Shown piece after piece: positions 26,385 to 34,827 of a stretch of DNA of 64,000 nucleotides. The position numbers were made by a program, and so were the translations under genes. Source of the stretch: Polycladomyces abyssicola (GTDB lineage: Bacteria; Bacillota; Bacilli; Thermoactinomycetales; JIR-001). Under the pieces are notes generated by a model. It made no database searches. It was given only the letters and a program-made list of their open reading frames with translations, and had not been told where the DNA came from. Location: positions 2,406,001 to 2,470,000 of the forward strand of contig NZ_AP024601.1 in NCBI RefSeq assembly GCF_018326425.1, in the 5' to 3' direction. Position 1 is the first letter of the stretch, and every line of letters starts with the position of its first letter.

Positions 26385-27791
26385 TCATCCCCTGTTTCCA
26401 TCCGGTAACCAAATGGTGAAACAGGTGCCTTTTCCCGGTGTGCTGTCCACCCAAATCTGGCCACCATGGGACTTCACCAATTGACGGACGATGGCCAAGC
26501 CCAGTCCTGTTTCCCCTCCTTGTCGTGAGCGGGAGGGATCTGCTTTGAAAAATCGATCCCAAATCCGGGTCAGTTGCTCCTCCGTCATCCCGATCCCTGT
26601 ATCCTCCACCCGAATCCGGGTTCCGTCGTCGGCTTTGTCTGCCGTGACGCGCACCCATCCATGTTCGGTGAATTGGAGTCCGTTCTTCACCAGATTGATG
26701 AGGATTTGCATCAATCGGTCGTAATCGGCGGTGACCATCAGATCCCGAGGTGCGTCGATTTCCAACCGCAACCCTTTTTCCTCGGCTGCGGGGCCCAGTT
26801 GTTCGGCCACGATCTCCAACACCTCGGCGATCGGAATTTGCTCCTTTTTCAACTCGATTTTCCCGGCCCGAATCTTTTCCAAATCGAGTAATTCGTTGAT
26901 CAAACGAATCAACCGCATCGTCTCCCGCTTCATGGATGCCACCGCTCTCATCCGCTCCTCTTCCGTTGTCAAACTTGACTCCAATCCTTCCAACCACCCG
27001 CGTATGGAGGTGAGCGGCGTGCGCAATTCATGGGAAACGTCGGAGACAAACTGCTGCCGGCGCAGTTCGAATTGACGGATCTCCTTCTCCCACACTGCCA
27101 ACCGCTCAGCCATGGCATTCAGATCTCTGGTCAGCTCCACCAATTCCAGTGGGCCGTTTTTCATCTCTGCACGTGCATGATAACGTCCCTGCCGAATCTC
27201 ACTGGCCAACCTGCGCAAAGCTTCAATACGACGGGCCCATCCCCGCGTGAACCATCCACTGAGCAGCAGCGCCACCACCAACGCGACCGCTGCAGCCAAC
27301 AGGAATCCAACACGGATCCGCCGGATCGCCCGCTGAATTCCTTCCACTGGTGAAAAAAGAATCCACGCCCGCAATTCTGTTTGATTTTTGTCCGGGAAAA
27401 TCACCCACGTCACCGGTTGATTACCGATCCGCTCCCGTCCGACTACCACTTTTCCATGCATCAACCGGTTTTTCACATCGGAACTGATCGTGACACCGCT
27501 TCCCCTTAACCCGGTTGGAAACAATACCCGCCCTTGTCCGTCAACTTGCAGTACATGGATGTCTCTGGCGCTCAACACCGGCCACAATTGTCTCCATCGA
27601 CGTAGCAATTCACTATCCGTAGAGGTATTGGGAATCACTGTTTGGCCAATCTCCCTCAATTCCCGCCATTTTTGCTGATACAAAAAGTTTTGGACCACCA
27701 CCGATGTGATCCCTGACATCAGAAAGACAGCCGTCATCAACACCGCGATCTGTGCGGCTAACATCTTGTGAAATAACTTACCGTTTTTCAT
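26385..27791 (-). CDS. Sensor histidine kinase
   Basis: 468 residues. Two membrane helices (about 10-32 and 150-175) bracket an extracytoplasmic sensor domain of about 120 residues, followed by a HAMP segment (GWARRIEALRRLASEIRQGRY). The H-box is FVSDVSHELRTPLTSIRGW. The ATPase domain has N-box LVKNGLQFTEHG, G1 DTGIGMTEEQL and G2 GGETGLGLAIV. It phosphorylates the OmpR-type regulator encoded just upstream, whose 3' end it overlaps by 14 bp. The start at 27791 (MKNGKLFHKM) is favoured; an ATG 12 bp upstream is possible. It resembles BaeS/ResE-type kinases; the signal is unknown. Confidence 0.92.
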   Translation of the reverse strand: MKNGKLFHKMLAAQIAVLMTAVFLMSGITSVVVQNFLYQQKWRELREIGQTVIPNTSTDSELLRRWRQLWPVLSARDIHVLQVDGQGRVLFPTGLRGSGVTISSDVKNRLMHGKVVVGRERIGNQPVTWVIFPDKNQTELRAWILFSPVEGIQRAIRRIRVGFLLAAAVALVVALLLSGWFTRGWARRIEALRRLASEIRQGRYHARAEMKNGPLELVELTRDLNAMAERLAVWEKEIRQFELRRQQFVSDVSHELRTPLTSIRGWLEGLESSLTTEEERMRAVASMKRETMRLIRLINELLDLEKIRAGKIELKKEQIPIAEVLEIVAEQLGPAAEEKGLRLEIDAPRDLMVTADYDRLMQILINLVKNGLQFTEHGWVRVTADKADDGTRIRVEDTGIGMTEEQLTRIWDRFFKADPSRSRQGGETGLGLAIVRQLVKSHGGQIWVDSTPGKGTCFTIWLPDGNRG

Positions 27792-28476
27792 CAGCTTCGG
27801 CATCTTCCCACTTGTACCCCACACCCCACACGGTATGAATCCATTCCTTTCCCGGGACGGCAATCTTTTTTCGCAACCGCCTGATATGCGCATCGACCGT
27901 GCGCTCGTCTCCATAGAAATCGTATCCCCAGACGGCATCCAACAACTCCTCACGTGAAAACACACGGCGCGGATGACGCAGAAAATGGCACAACAGATCA
28001 AATTCCCTGGGGGTCAACTGCTCGATCTTCACGCCGTCCCGCCATACTTCCCTCGTTTCACACCGTACGGCAAAATGCCGGGTGCGGATCCAGTCTCCTT
28101 CTGTATCGTCCTCCTTGAGGTAACACCGCCGTCTGATCGCTTTGATCCTGGCCATTAGCGCCAGTGGGCTGAATGGTTTGGTCACGTAATCATCCGCCCC
28201 GATTTCCAAACCCAACACCTGATCCGACTCCTGTGTCCGGGCAGTCAACAGGATGATGGGAACGTCAGATTCCCGACGGACGCGTTGGCAGATCGTGATC
28301 CCGTCCATTTTGGGCAACATCCAATCCAAGATCAACAGATCAAACGGTTGACTTTTCCATATTTCCCATGCCGTTTGACCGTCATGGACAAATTGGGCGG
28401 TAAACCCTTCTTTATCAAAAAATAATGACAGCATCTCACAAACAGCTGAATCATCCTCCGCTACCAAAATCCGCAT
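27778..28476 (-). CDS. OmpR-family response regulator
   Basis: 232 residues. The receiver domain has the acidic pair VAEDDSAV, phospho-acceptor Asp in LLILDWMLPKMDG, Thr in LLTARTQ and Lys in DYVTKPFSP. The C-terminal winged helix includes LTPREFDLLCHFLRHP and VWGYDFYGDERTVDAHIRRL. It is a transcription factor phosphorylated by the overlapping kinase. The ATG at 28476 has GGAGAGGGGG upstream. A possible promoter TTGCCA-N18-TATGCT lies just ahead. No gene of the regulon is evident nearby except perhaps the secreted repeat protein. Confidence 0.94.
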   Translation of the reverse strand: MRILVAEDDSAVCEMLSLFFDKEGFTAQFVHDGQTAWEIWKSQPFDLLILDWMLPKMDGITICQRVRRESDVPIILLTARTQESDQVLGLEIGADDYVTKPFSPLALMARIKAIRRRCYLKEDDTEGDWIRTRHFAVRCETREVWRDGVKIEQLTPREFDLLCHFLRHPRRVFSREELLDAVWGYDFYGDERTVDAHIRRLRKKIAVPGKEWIHTVWGVGYKWEDAEADEKR

Positions 28477-28550
28477 AAAAAACCCCCTCTCCGTTCCCTG
28501 CTCCCATTTCAGCATAGAGAACGTGTGAGGGGGTTGGCAAGTTGTGATCA

Positions 28551-28937
28551 CTATATCCCTTCAGCAGGTTGGACCAGCACGAAGTGGTTGCCGTATAAGT
28601 CTTCAAAGATGGCTTGTACACCCCACGGCACTTCCTCCGGCTCACGCACGATCTTCACGCCTCGGCCGCGAAGTTCCTCCACCGTTTTTCGACAGTCGCG
28701 GGTGCTGAACACCCAGTGGGACACATTACCTGTTTGCAGCGCCGTTTCCGTTTCATGGGGTTGATGAAGCACAATCACGACATCCTGCTGCTCCCGGGGA
28801 CGGATCGTCACCCAGCGGTAACCGGGACCGTATTCGGCATTGTCCTGTACCTCGAATCCCAATTTTTCCGTGTACCAGGTCAGGGCTCGGTCATAATCAT
28901 CCACCACCACGGTGACATGCGTTAGTTTCTCGATCAA
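28551..28937 (-). CDS. VOC family (glyoxalase/bleomycin-resistance fold) protein
   Basis: 128 residues forming two beta-alpha-beta-beta-beta units: KLTHVTVVVDDYDRALTWYTEKLGF and SHWVFSTRDCRKTVEELRGRG. Metal-ligand positions His (residue 8, LTHV) and Glu (AIFEDLYGNHF) are kept. A TTG start at 28937, 7 nt after GGAGGG, is preferred. Members are lyases, dioxygenases or drug-binding proteins; the reaction here is not identifiable. It lies 74 bp upstream of the response-regulator gene on the same strand. Confidence 0.85.
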   Translation of the reverse strand: MIEKLTHVTVVVDDYDRALTWYTEKLGFEVQDNAEYGPGYRWVTIRPREQQDVVIVLHQPHETETALQTGNVSHWVFSTRDCRKTVEELRGRGVKIVREPEEVPWGVQAIFEDLYGNHFVLVQPAEGI

Positions 28938-29023
28938 GTTCAATCCCTCCAATCATCTGTCAACATTTTGATTTGGTTGCACATCTTACTCATTCCACGA
29001 ACGTATGTACGATCCCTGCCATC

Positions 29024-30145
29024 CTAATGATAGATCGTACCGTCCCACACATATTGTTGAAGTGAACGAGGTTCGATCTCCACCCCGATCCCCGGGCCGT
29101 CCGGTACGCGAACCCGTCCTCCGACCGGTTGAACGGGCAACAGGTTTGATAACGGATTCTCCATTGCATCCCACTCCACCGGCTCCACCTCCTCGCCCGC
29201 CATTTTACTCCATGGCGGGAGACAGCTTTGCGCCAGTACGGCGTATAGCCGGGACAATATCCCGTCAAACGCGTGCGGAGACACGCGCACTCCGAGATGA
29301 CGGGCCATCCGGAGCGTATCGAGGAAATTTCCCACTCCACCCAGATGTGCCGGGTCTGGTTGGATGACATCCAAGGCACCCTGATGCCACCAGTATAGAA
29401 AGCGCTGCGGTTTTGAACCGTTTTCTCCTCCTGCTATTGGAATCTGACATCGAGACCTGAGCATCCGGTAAGCGGCAACCGAATCCAATGGAAGCGGTTC
29501 TTCAAACCACAACCAGTGATCGCTTTCGCTAAATACTTTGATCCACTGACTGGCTGCAGCCAAATCGTAACTCTGATTGGCATCCACCGCCCATTTCACG
29601 GCTCCTCGTAGGGTGGAGATCAATGCGGCAATGTGCTGTTGATCCTCTTTGATCGGCTTTCCGCCTACTTTTACCTTGACCAGACCGAATCCGCCCTCGT
29701 CCACCGCTTGTTTCACCATGTGAACCGATCGGTCAATCCAGTCGGGCCGATCTGTGTAGGATTGGAAGGAGGCATAAACCGGCACCTCGTTTCTCCTCCG
29801 CCCACCCCACAAATCGCAAACTGACAACCCTGCCCGCTTGGCTACGATCTCTGTCAACGCCATGCTGAGACCCGCCGCGATGCGCGGATGCCACTTGCGG
29901 ACGGTGGTCACCAGCTCCCCGCGGTTGAGACAACTTTTACCAAGCAAATAAGGAATGACACGATCTTCGAAACCCTTCACCAATGTGGGCAGCCAGTCGG
30001 TACACTCTCCCCACCCCGTGAGGCCGGAAGCGGTACAAATCCGAAACCACATACTTGCCCGATAATTTTTCCATCCATTTGCATCACCGTAAGACTCCGA
30101 GAGCCGCCAAAACAACGGGTAAGTTTCCACCGCTTTGATTTGCAT
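29024..30145 (-). CDS. Mandelate racemase/muconate lactonizing-type enolase superfamily enzyme
   Basis: 373 residues. The capping domain is at the N-terminus (MQIKAVETYPLFWRL). The barrel carries LVKVKVGG (Lys-x-Lys base), AVDANQSYD (first Asp), WFEEPLPLD (Glu), IAGGEN (Glu) and a distal SPHAFDG with His, the mandelate-racemase-type base. Members abstract a proton alpha to a carboxylate for racemisation, epimerisation or dehydration of sugar acids. The ATG at 30145 follows GTGAGG. It is isolated, 190 bp from neighbours. Sugar acid dehydratase is a plausible but unproven role. Confidence 0.88.
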   Translation of the reverse strand: MQIKAVETYPLFWRLSESYGDANGWKNYRASMWFRICTASGLTGWGECTDWLPTLVKGFEDRVIPYLLGKSCLNRGELVTTVRKWHPRIAAGLSMALTEIVAKRAGLSVCDLWGGRRRNEVPVYASFQSYTDRPDWIDRSVHMVKQAVDEGGFGLVKVKVGGKPIKEDQQHIAALISTLRGAVKWAVDANQSYDLAAASQWIKVFSESDHWLWFEEPLPLDSVAAYRMLRSRCQIPIAGGENGSKPQRFLYWWHQGALDVIQPDPAHLGGVGNFLDTLRMARHLGVRVSPHAFDGILSRLYAVLAQSCLPPWSKMAGEEVEPVEWDAMENPLSNLLPVQPVGGRVRVPDGPGIGVEIEPRSLQQYVWDGTIYH

Positions 30146-30338
30146 CAAACCTCACCTTATTCTCCAATCCTATACTTACTTTTCTTCATATCATTAGTCT
30201 GATCTTCATGATCATCGCTATACCAGTGGCCGACGAAAAAAAGCAGAAAAGAAAAAAGACGGGAGACCCGTCGAAATTGCCGACAGCGTTCCGCGTCCTG
30301 AATCATGTAAAACCCTATTATTCCTCTCAAAAAAAGTG

Positions 30339-30629
30339 TTACCGTTTTCCCCCGCCACCGGGACCTTTACGTTTGCCGTGCAAGATGTCCATACCCATCT
30401 GTGGATTAGTACGAACCGAATCAGCGAATTGGTGTAATTCATTCTTGTCCACATCAGCTTGCGTCACATTGAGCAAATAATCCAACACGGCACTCATGCC
30501 GCCTTTTTCCCCCGCTCTTCTGGCCCCCTCCAGAATGCCCTTCAATTGCCGTTCGCTCAATACCTGTTGGCCTAAAATGGAGTTAATCATCTGCGTTAAC
30601 TCTTTGATCGACGGCGCGTTTCCCGCCAT
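30339..30629 (-). CDS. Small uncharacterised protein (possible spore-associated)
   Basis: 96 residues; not recognised with confidence. It is helical and polar (SIKELTQMINSILGQ, GILEGARRAGEKGGM, NVTQADVDKNELHQFADSV) with a basic Gly-rich tail (KRKGPGGGGKR). The ATG at 30629 is preferred, 7 nt after GGAGGG. It sits beside the Gly/Tyr-rich mini-protein array and near two RsfA-type genes, which suggests sporulation. A loose likeness to SpoVIF-type proteins was considered; no firm assignment. Confidence 0.6.
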   Translation of the reverse strand: MAGNAPSIKELTQMINSILGQQVLSERQLKGILEGARRAGEKGGMSAVLDYLLNVTQADVDKNELHQFADSVRTNPQMGMDILHGKRKGPGGGGKR

Positions 30630-30667
30630 ATCCAATCCCTCCATCATTTGATATCCTCTCCTTCACC

Positions 30668-30790
30668 TTATGTCGGCACACCGGGCACGGAACGGACAGC
30701 CGCCCCATTTTGGTGCCCAAATCCCCTCAGCTTCTCAAACGTGGCAACAGACCAAACCGTCAGCAGTAAAACGACATATACTAAAAACAT
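30668..30790 (-). CDS. Candidate 40-residue membrane mini-protein
   Basis: An ATG at 30790 opens a 40-codon frame: hydrophobic MFLVYVVLLLTVWSVATF, then basic/polar EKLRGFGHQNG. The stop lies 38 bp before the 96-residue gene, so an operon is possible. GAGGGTG touches the start codon, which is poor spacing, and the frame overlaps a plausible forward promoter. Treat as tentative. Confidence 0.3.
   Translation of the reverse strand: MFLVYVVLLLTVWSVATFEKLRGFGHQNGAAVRSVPGVPT
30775..30783 (+). promoter_or_regulatory. Sigma-K-like -10 element
   Basis: CATATACTA fits the mother-cell sigma-K -10 pattern CATANNNTA, about 50 bp before the first mini-protein start. The -35 AC dinucleotide context is unspecific, so this is suggestive only. 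Confidence 0.35.
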
Positions 30791-30824
30791 CACCCTCAGC
30801 GTAGCAAAAAAGAGGTGTTTTCCC

Positions 30825-30938
30825 TTGTCCGATTTCTCTCCATACTACGACGACGTTGCTTACAGAGTACTATTGCTGTACCTTTTGACCATCGCCACGA
30901 TTTTCTGGTTTGTCGGTGCTTTGGATGTTATCCCATAA
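30825..30938 (+). CDS. 37-residue membrane mini-protein, divergent member of the array
   Basis: A TTG start at 30825 with AGAGGTG 7 nt upstream opens a 37-codon frame: MSDFSPYYDDVAYR, then LLLYLLTIATIFWFVGA. The hydrophobic core LLTIATIF is close to LLVIATIF of the three downstream copies, which supports common descent. It lacks their Gly/Tyr repeat and begins with acidic/Tyr residues instead. Confidence 0.6.
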   Translation: MSDFSPYYDDVAYRVLLLYLLTIATIFWFVGALDVIP

Positions 30939-30988
30939 TTGGTCCTTTCGCCCACGGGTATTCGCCTGTACACCTAAAATCTGCGGAG

Positions 30989-30997
30989 CATAAGGTA
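30989..30997 (+). promoter_or_regulatory. Sigma-K-like -10 element before the array
   Basis: CATAAGGTA matches CATANNNTA; an AC dinucleotide lies 15 bp upstream. It precedes the degenerate first copy by about 30 bp. Confidence 0.4.
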
Positions 30998-31028
30998 TAG
31001 CAACCAGGAACAAAGGGAGGAAGCCAAA

Positions 31029-31145
31029 ATGCCTGCTATGGATTTGGTCTCGGCCTCTGCCGCCTCCTGATTTTCCTGTTGGTGATTGCCACCATCTTTG
31101 TTTACGCCGGTGTCGGCATCAGTTACACTTGTAAGCTCTATCGTA
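31029..31145 (+). pseudogene. Degenerate first copy of the Gly/Tyr-rich mini-protein
   Basis: After ATG and a GGGAGGAAG ribosome site, the reading frame is off by one. In the correct frame the sequence gives YGFGLGLCRLLIFLLVIATI and then FVYAGVGI, clearly homologous to the three intact copies downstream. The ATG frame reaches TGA after 13 codons. The C-terminus also lacks a stop at the usual place. A one-base loss near codon 2 explains the damage. Confidence 0.7.
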
Positions 31146-31176
31146 AGTATAGAAAGGAAGAAAAGGGGTACGATTC

Positions 31177-31293
31177 ATGGGCTACGGTTACGGCTATGGT
31201 TTCGGCATCGGTTTTCGCCGACTGCTGATCTTCCTGCTGGTCATCGCCACCATCTTCGTCTTCGCTGGTGTCGGCTTCGGCTACTATTGCTAA
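31177..31293 (+). CDS. YjcZ-like Gly/Tyr-rich mini-protein, copy 2
   Basis: 38 residues: MGYGYGYGFGIGFRR, hydrophobic LLIFLLVIATIFVFAGVGF, end GYYC. The layout (Gly/Tyr head, two Arg, one membrane helix) is that of YjcZ-family sporulation proteins, which are abundant in coats or late sporangia of Bacilli. AAAAGGGG precedes the ATG by 9 nt. It is the first intact copy in a tandem series. Confidence 0.75.
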   Translation: MGYGYGYGFGIGFRRLLIFLLVIATIFVFAGVGFGYYC

Positions 31294-31330
31294 ACAACAT
31301 TCCCTGATTCCATTGAAAGGAGGGGAGAAA

Positions 31331-31447
31331 ATGGGCTACGGCTACGGTTACGGCTACGGCTTCGGCATCGGCCTACGTCGACTGCTGATCTTCTTGCTGG
31401 TCATCGCCACCATCTTCGTCTTCGCCGGTGTCGGTTTCGGCTACTAA
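31331..31447 (+). CDS. YjcZ-like Gly/Tyr-rich mini-protein, copy 3
   Basis: 38 residues: MGYGYGYGYGFGIGLRR with an extra GY unit relative to copy 2, then LLIFLLVIATIFVFAGVGF and end GY. AAAGGAGGGG is optimally spaced. Nucleotide identity with copies 2 and 4 is very high through the membrane segment, so duplication is recent or maintained by gene conversion. Confidence 0.77.
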   Translation: MGYGYGYGYGFGIGLRRLLIFLLVIATIFVFAGVGFGY

Positions 31448-31489
31448 GGACGAAGGCATTACGAAAACTCTGTTTAAGGGGATGATCGC

Positions 31490-31606
31490 GTGAGCTACGG
31501 TTACGGTTACGGTTTCGGCATCGGTTTGCGTCGACTGCTGATCTTCCTGCTGGTCATCGCCACCATCTTCGTCTTCGCTGGCGTCGGTTTCGGTTACGGG
31601 TGGTGA
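31490..31606 (+). CDS. YjcZ-like Gly/Tyr-rich mini-protein, copy 4
   Basis: 38 residues from a GTG start with AAGGGG upstream: SYGYGYGFGIGLRR head, the same membrane helix, end GYGW. It is the last member of the array and is followed by two hairpins, the first of which is a good terminator. Confidence 0.75.
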   Translation: MSYGYGYGFGIGLRRLLIFLLVIATIFVFAGVGFGYGW

Positions 31607-31615
31607 CCTGATTCT

Positions 31616-31638
31616 CCCCTGTTTCCCAGGGGACTTTT
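31616..31638 (+). terminator. Terminator of the mini-protein array
   Basis: CCCCTG, loop TTTCC, CAGGGG, then ACTTTT. A second hairpin, AAAGGGCCC/GGGCCCTTT (31656-31679), follows. Confidence 0.75.
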
Positions 31639-31693
31639 CCATCCATCGTTTTTGCAAAGGGCCCTATTGTGGGCCCTTTATTCGTGTATCGGT

Positions 31694-31721
31694 AAAAACC
31701 CCCTCTTTGAAAAAAAGGGGG
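31694..31721 (-). terminator. Terminator of the RsfA-like genes
   Basis: On the minus strand CCCCC pairs with GGGGG across an A/T-rich loop and is followed by TTTTTA. Confidence 0.65.
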
Positions 31722-31749
31722 CTGCCGACACGGACCATACCACTCGCAA

Positions 31750-32169
31750 TCAAAAACCATGAATGCGCGCATGATTTCGTTTGCCCAACAACTCCAGCAA
31801 CAATTGGTATTCCTCCAGCAGCATTATCTCGAAAAACTTCATGTCCCCTTTTAGCTTGTGATTTTCTTTTAACAATGTTTCGTATTGTTTCTGTTGGGAT
31901 TCGATCACTTTTTCCAACTTATCGATCCGTTCTTTCAGTTGCTTTTGCTCCCGTTCCCATTGGTTTCGAATTTTTTTTGACGAGATCCATGACATCTCCT
32001 GGTGGGTGCTTTGAATCTGCTTCCATCGTTCATAACAAGCGTTCGGCGTTTTCCCGATTTTTTCGGCAGCTTTTTCAAAGACCTTTTTTCTGGTCAATCC
32101 CACCTTTTGACACAAAGTCACCCAATGGATTAACATTCGGTCCTCTTCTTCACTCCACGAGCGGGACAA
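31750..32169 (-). CDS. RsfA-family transcriptional regulator (Myb/SANT-like)
   Basis: 139 residues. The N-terminal SANT-type domain has SRSWSEEEDRMLIHWV and GKTPNACYERWKQI, the RsfA-family hallmark. A long coiled coil follows (REQKQLKERIDKLEKVIE) and a hydrophobic C-terminal helix. RsfA (PrfA) of B. subtilis is a prespore regulator that tunes sigma-F genes. A TTG start at 32169 is chosen because GAGGTG lies 6-9 nt upstream. It is 37 bp downstream of a second RsfA-like gene, probably one operon. Confidence 0.82.
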   Translation of the reverse strand: MSRSWSEEEDRMLIHWVTLCQKVGLTRKKVFEKAAEKIGKTPNACYERWKQIQSTHQEMSWISSKKIRNQWEREQKQLKERIDKLEKVIESQQKQYETLLKENHKLKGDMKFFEIMLLEEYQLLLELLGKRNHARIHGF

Positions 32170-32206
32170 CGACTGCACCTCTTTCTCGGCTGCTCTCTAT
32201 CTCAGT

Positions 32207-32791
32207 TTATGACTGGGAGTCGCTGTTCGTATCCACGCTCGTCTTATCCAATAAAGAATTGGCTTCCGTCGGTTTGGCAGGTACCGTCGACCGTTCTCCC
32301 GTTTCCGATCCGTGCGGGTCCAACGGGCGCAACATTTTCAGCAGTTGTTGATATTGCTTCAGCAACCGGTTCATCGAATCCCCGCTAAAAACGGGTTGAG
32401 TGAATTGTTCACGCTCCGCCATCAGTCGGGCCAGCTCCTGCTCTTGTTCTTTTCTCTTGCGTTCCAGCTCTTCTACACGCATACGAGTCCGTTTCCACTC
32501 TTCCTCATGTTTTTGGAGAAACAAAAGGATGTCCTGAAAGCGGAACGGCTCCTCGGCTTGTCGTTTCTTCAATTGTTTGGCCACACGCTGCCGCTTGGCT
32601 TCCTGAAAAGCGGCCACTTCTTTTCTTCTCAATACCGCGTTCCACCGAAAACCGCAGGCACCGGGGGTACGACCCAACTTTCCGCCAACTTCAGCGAACG
32701 CGTTCAATTGTGATCCTCCTTCCCGGATACAACGGAGGACCGTGTCTACCAGCAAACGATCTTCTTCTTCCGTCCATCGGCGCCCTTTCAT
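32207..32791 (-). CDS. RsfA-family transcriptional regulator, paralogue
   Basis: 194 residues. The SANT-type domain [18 protein letters not shown] and [17 protein letters not shown] gives a strong family match. A Lys/Glu/Gln-rich coiled coil (residues about 75-130) and a polar Ser/Thr tail follow. Paralogous RsfA-like genes are common in spore formers and are made in the prespore. A good ribosome site (GGAGAGA) precedes the ATG. It heads the minus-strand pair. Confidence 0.86.
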   Translation of the reverse strand: MKGRRWTEEEDRLLVDTVLRCIREGGSQLNAFAEVGGKLGRTPGACGFRWNAVLRRKEVAAFQEAKRQRVAKQLKKRQAEEPFRFQDILLFLQKHEEEWKRTRMRVEELERKRKEQEQELARLMAEREQFTQPVFSGDSMNRLLKQYQQLLKMLRPLDPHGSETGERSTVPAKPTEANSLLDKTSVDTNSDSQS

Positions 32792-32876
32792 CGTTCTCTC
32801 TCCTTTGCCTCATTCTATCTCTAACTTATTGAGAACCCGGCCGGATGGTGCATACCGTTATCTTGTCTTTCAAAAA

Positions 32877-32908
32877 AAAAGTCCGCCCAAAACATGGGGG
32901 ACTTTTTC
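32877..32908. terminator. Terminator downstream of the DUF309 gene
   Basis: AAAAGTCC and CCC pair with GGG and GGACTTTT across a short loop, with one bulged G; A-run on the left and T-run on the right make it usable in both directions. The rest of 32792-33100 shows no supportable gene. Confidence 0.65.
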
Positions 32909-33100
32909 TGCTGATTGACTAGGACGCATCTGGGTTGAGTTTTTTCCTCTCGCACCTGTTCAATGAACTTAAAGGTCGCTAGCCAGTAAGTGGTCACCTT
33001 TCCCTCGGATCTATGAACGACCGGATACTCCTATCCGAAATAGTTTCCTACTCCAGTCGGCGGCGATGGAAACACACCGGTCGTATAACAGATCTAGCTC

Positions 33101-33532
33101 TTAAGCGTTTGTGTCGCTTTCATCTTTCGATTCATTTCGGTTCTGCTGGTGAAGGGCGGGCAGGGGACAGACACCCAGACCCAGCGCCTCCACTTCCTGA
33201 GGGTCGAGGACCGACGGTTCTTCGGGAAGCGTAGACAGACACTGCTGCAACCACTCCAGCACACGGCTCACATTGACACCGTCCTTCTCAGGGGCAAACG
33301 TCGACAAATACCCGATCGCGGAGCGGGCCAGCTTGCGGGCGCCGCGGATTTTTCCCCGTTTCAGCTGGTGCATCACCGCAGCCACTTGAATCAGTCCATG
33401 ATAAAAGTCGTTGTGCCGCTGGGTTTGCCACAGCTCCTCCAGCACTTCGTGCGCCTCCCAATACTCTTCGGCGTAATAGTGTGAGAAAAAAGTAAGATAC
33501 AGCGGATGAAAACCCATGGTGCTTTGTTTCAC
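33101..33532 (-). CDS. DUF309 domain protein
   Basis: 143 residues. The DUF309 signature EEYWEAHEVLEELWQ (HExLExLW type) appears near residue 20, followed by the helix YHGLIQVAAVMHQLKRG. The C-terminal 30 residues are polar. The GTG start at 33532 overlaps the nagA stop codon (GTGA), with GGAGG 7 nt upstream, so translation is coupled. The family is small, all-helical and of unknown function, often beside unrelated genes. A metal-binding role has been suspected from the conserved His/Glu. Confidence 0.85.
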   Translation of the reverse strand: MKQSTMGFHPLYLTFFSHYYAEEYWEAHEVLEELWQTQRHNDFYHGLIQVAAVMHQLKRGKIRGARKLARSAIGYLSTFAPEKDGVNVSRVLEWLQQCLSTLPEEPSVLDPQEVEALGLGVCPLPALHQQNRNESKDESDTNA

Positions 33533-34707
33533 TCCCTTTCCTCCGCTTCTGCGATCAGGCGCCCCTTCACCCATACGCGAAGAACCCGGCAATTTTCGTC
33601 CGTCATCACGATATTGGCCCATTTCCCGATTTCCAGACTGCCCATCCGATCATCCAATCCCAGTTTTTTCGCCGGTACGAGGGATGCCATCCGGACTGCT
33701 TTCCATAGGGGGATATGGGCGTAACGTGCTATATTGCGAACCGCTGCGTCCATCGTCAGCAAACTTCCAGCCAATCCGCCGTCCTCCAGTGTCGCTTTCC
33801 CTTCTTTGGCATACACGGTCAAACCGCCCAGCTCATATCTGCCATCCGGGAGCCCCACGGCACGGATACCGTCGGAGATAAGCAATAGACGGTCCTTATC
33901 CTTCACCTTGGCCAACAAGCGAATCACTGCGGGATGAACATGAAAACCGTCAGCGATCACTTCCGTTGTCAAGCGATCATCCGTCAACACCGCCCCGACT
34001 GCCCCCGGTTGACGGTGGTGAAGACCGGTCATGGCATTGAAACAGTGTGTGGCGTGTGTCACCCCGGCAGTGATGGCATCCTGCATTTCCTCATATGTCG
34101 CACCTGTGTGACCGGCGGAAACCACCACACCGCGGTCGGCAAAAAGCTGAATCAACTCCAGCGCTCCCGGCCGTTCCGGGGCCAGTGTCACCCATCGTAG
34201 CCATCCGTCAGAGGCATTCCACGCCCATTCAGCATCCTCCGGTCGGGGATCTGAGATATACGCCGGGTTTTGCGCGCCACGATGACGCGGACAAATCCAC
34301 GGTCCTTCCAGATGGACACCCAATATTTCCGCCCCTTCTCGCATTCGTGGAGCTTCTGCGGCAACATTGGCCAACGCCCTCTCCAGACGTGGGCGATCCA
34401 TCGTCATGGTCGTAGCCAAAAAGCCGGTAACCCCGTGACGTGCCAATGTTTTCGCCATGGTGCGAAGTGATGACGGCGTTCCGTCCATCACATCCGCCCC
34501 ACCCGCACCGTGAACATGTACATCGATCAAGCCAGGCCAGATAAACCCGGTCGTTTTTTGCACAAGTCCTCGTTTCCCATACTCCTCCAAGTACGGGCCT
34601 ACATACAGAATTCGTTCCCCTTGAAAGACCACCATTCCGTCATCCAATATTCCATCCGCCAACACCACACGACCGCATATGGCGGACCACTCGCCCGAAG
34701 GCACCAT
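33529..34707 (-). CDS. nagA: N-acetylglucosamine-6-phosphate deacetylase
   Basis: 392 residues of the amidohydrolase superfamily. It converts GlcNAc-6-P to GlcN-6-P in amino-sugar and cell-wall recycling. Visible signatures are WPGLIDVHVHGAGG (metal His-x-His), HLEGPWICP (Glu ligand), VSAGHTGAT, THCFNAMTGLHHR and ISDGIRAVG with the catalytic Asp. The ATG at 34707 follows GAGGTGAAGGGA; upstream in-frame codons pass through a terminator and are not credible. nagB and nagR are not adjacent. A Fur-box promoter and a terminator lie upstream, so nagA expression may depend on readthrough or on a promoter inside 34708-34800. Confidence 0.94.
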   Translation of the reverse strand: MVPSGEWSAICGRVVLADGILDDGMVVFQGERILYVGPYLEEYGKRGLVQKTTGFIWPGLIDVHVHGAGGADVMDGTPSSLRTMAKTLARHGVTGFLATTMTMDRPRLERALANVAAEAPRMREGAEILGVHLEGPWICPRHRGAQNPAYISDPRPEDAEWAWNASDGWLRWVTLAPERPGALELIQLFADRGVVVSAGHTGATYEEMQDAITAGVTHATHCFNAMTGLHHRQPGAVGAVLTDDRLTTEVIADGFHVHPAVIRLLAKVKDKDRLLLISDGIRAVGLPDGRYELGGLTVYAKEGKATLEDGGLAGSLLTMDAAVRNIARYAHIPLWKAVRMASLVPAKKLGLDDRMGSLEIGKWANIVMTDENCRVLRVWVKGRLIAEAEERE

Positions 34708-34801
34708 TCCCTTCACCTCACCCGTGCCCGTAGGGTGCACTTGGTTTTCTCTCAGCTTAACCCGCTGAAGATACCTCGTCAACCGACCTTCTGCAACGGA
34801 T

Positions 34802-34827
34802 AAAAAAGAAAAGCCCGCCGGACGGGC
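34802..34827 (-). terminator. Terminator ahead of nagA (3' end of sRNA candidate)
   Basis: On the minus strand GCCCG, loop TCCGG, CGGGC, then TTTTCTTTTTT. It lies 95 bp upstream of the nagA start, so it ends a short upstream transcript. Confidence 0.75.
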
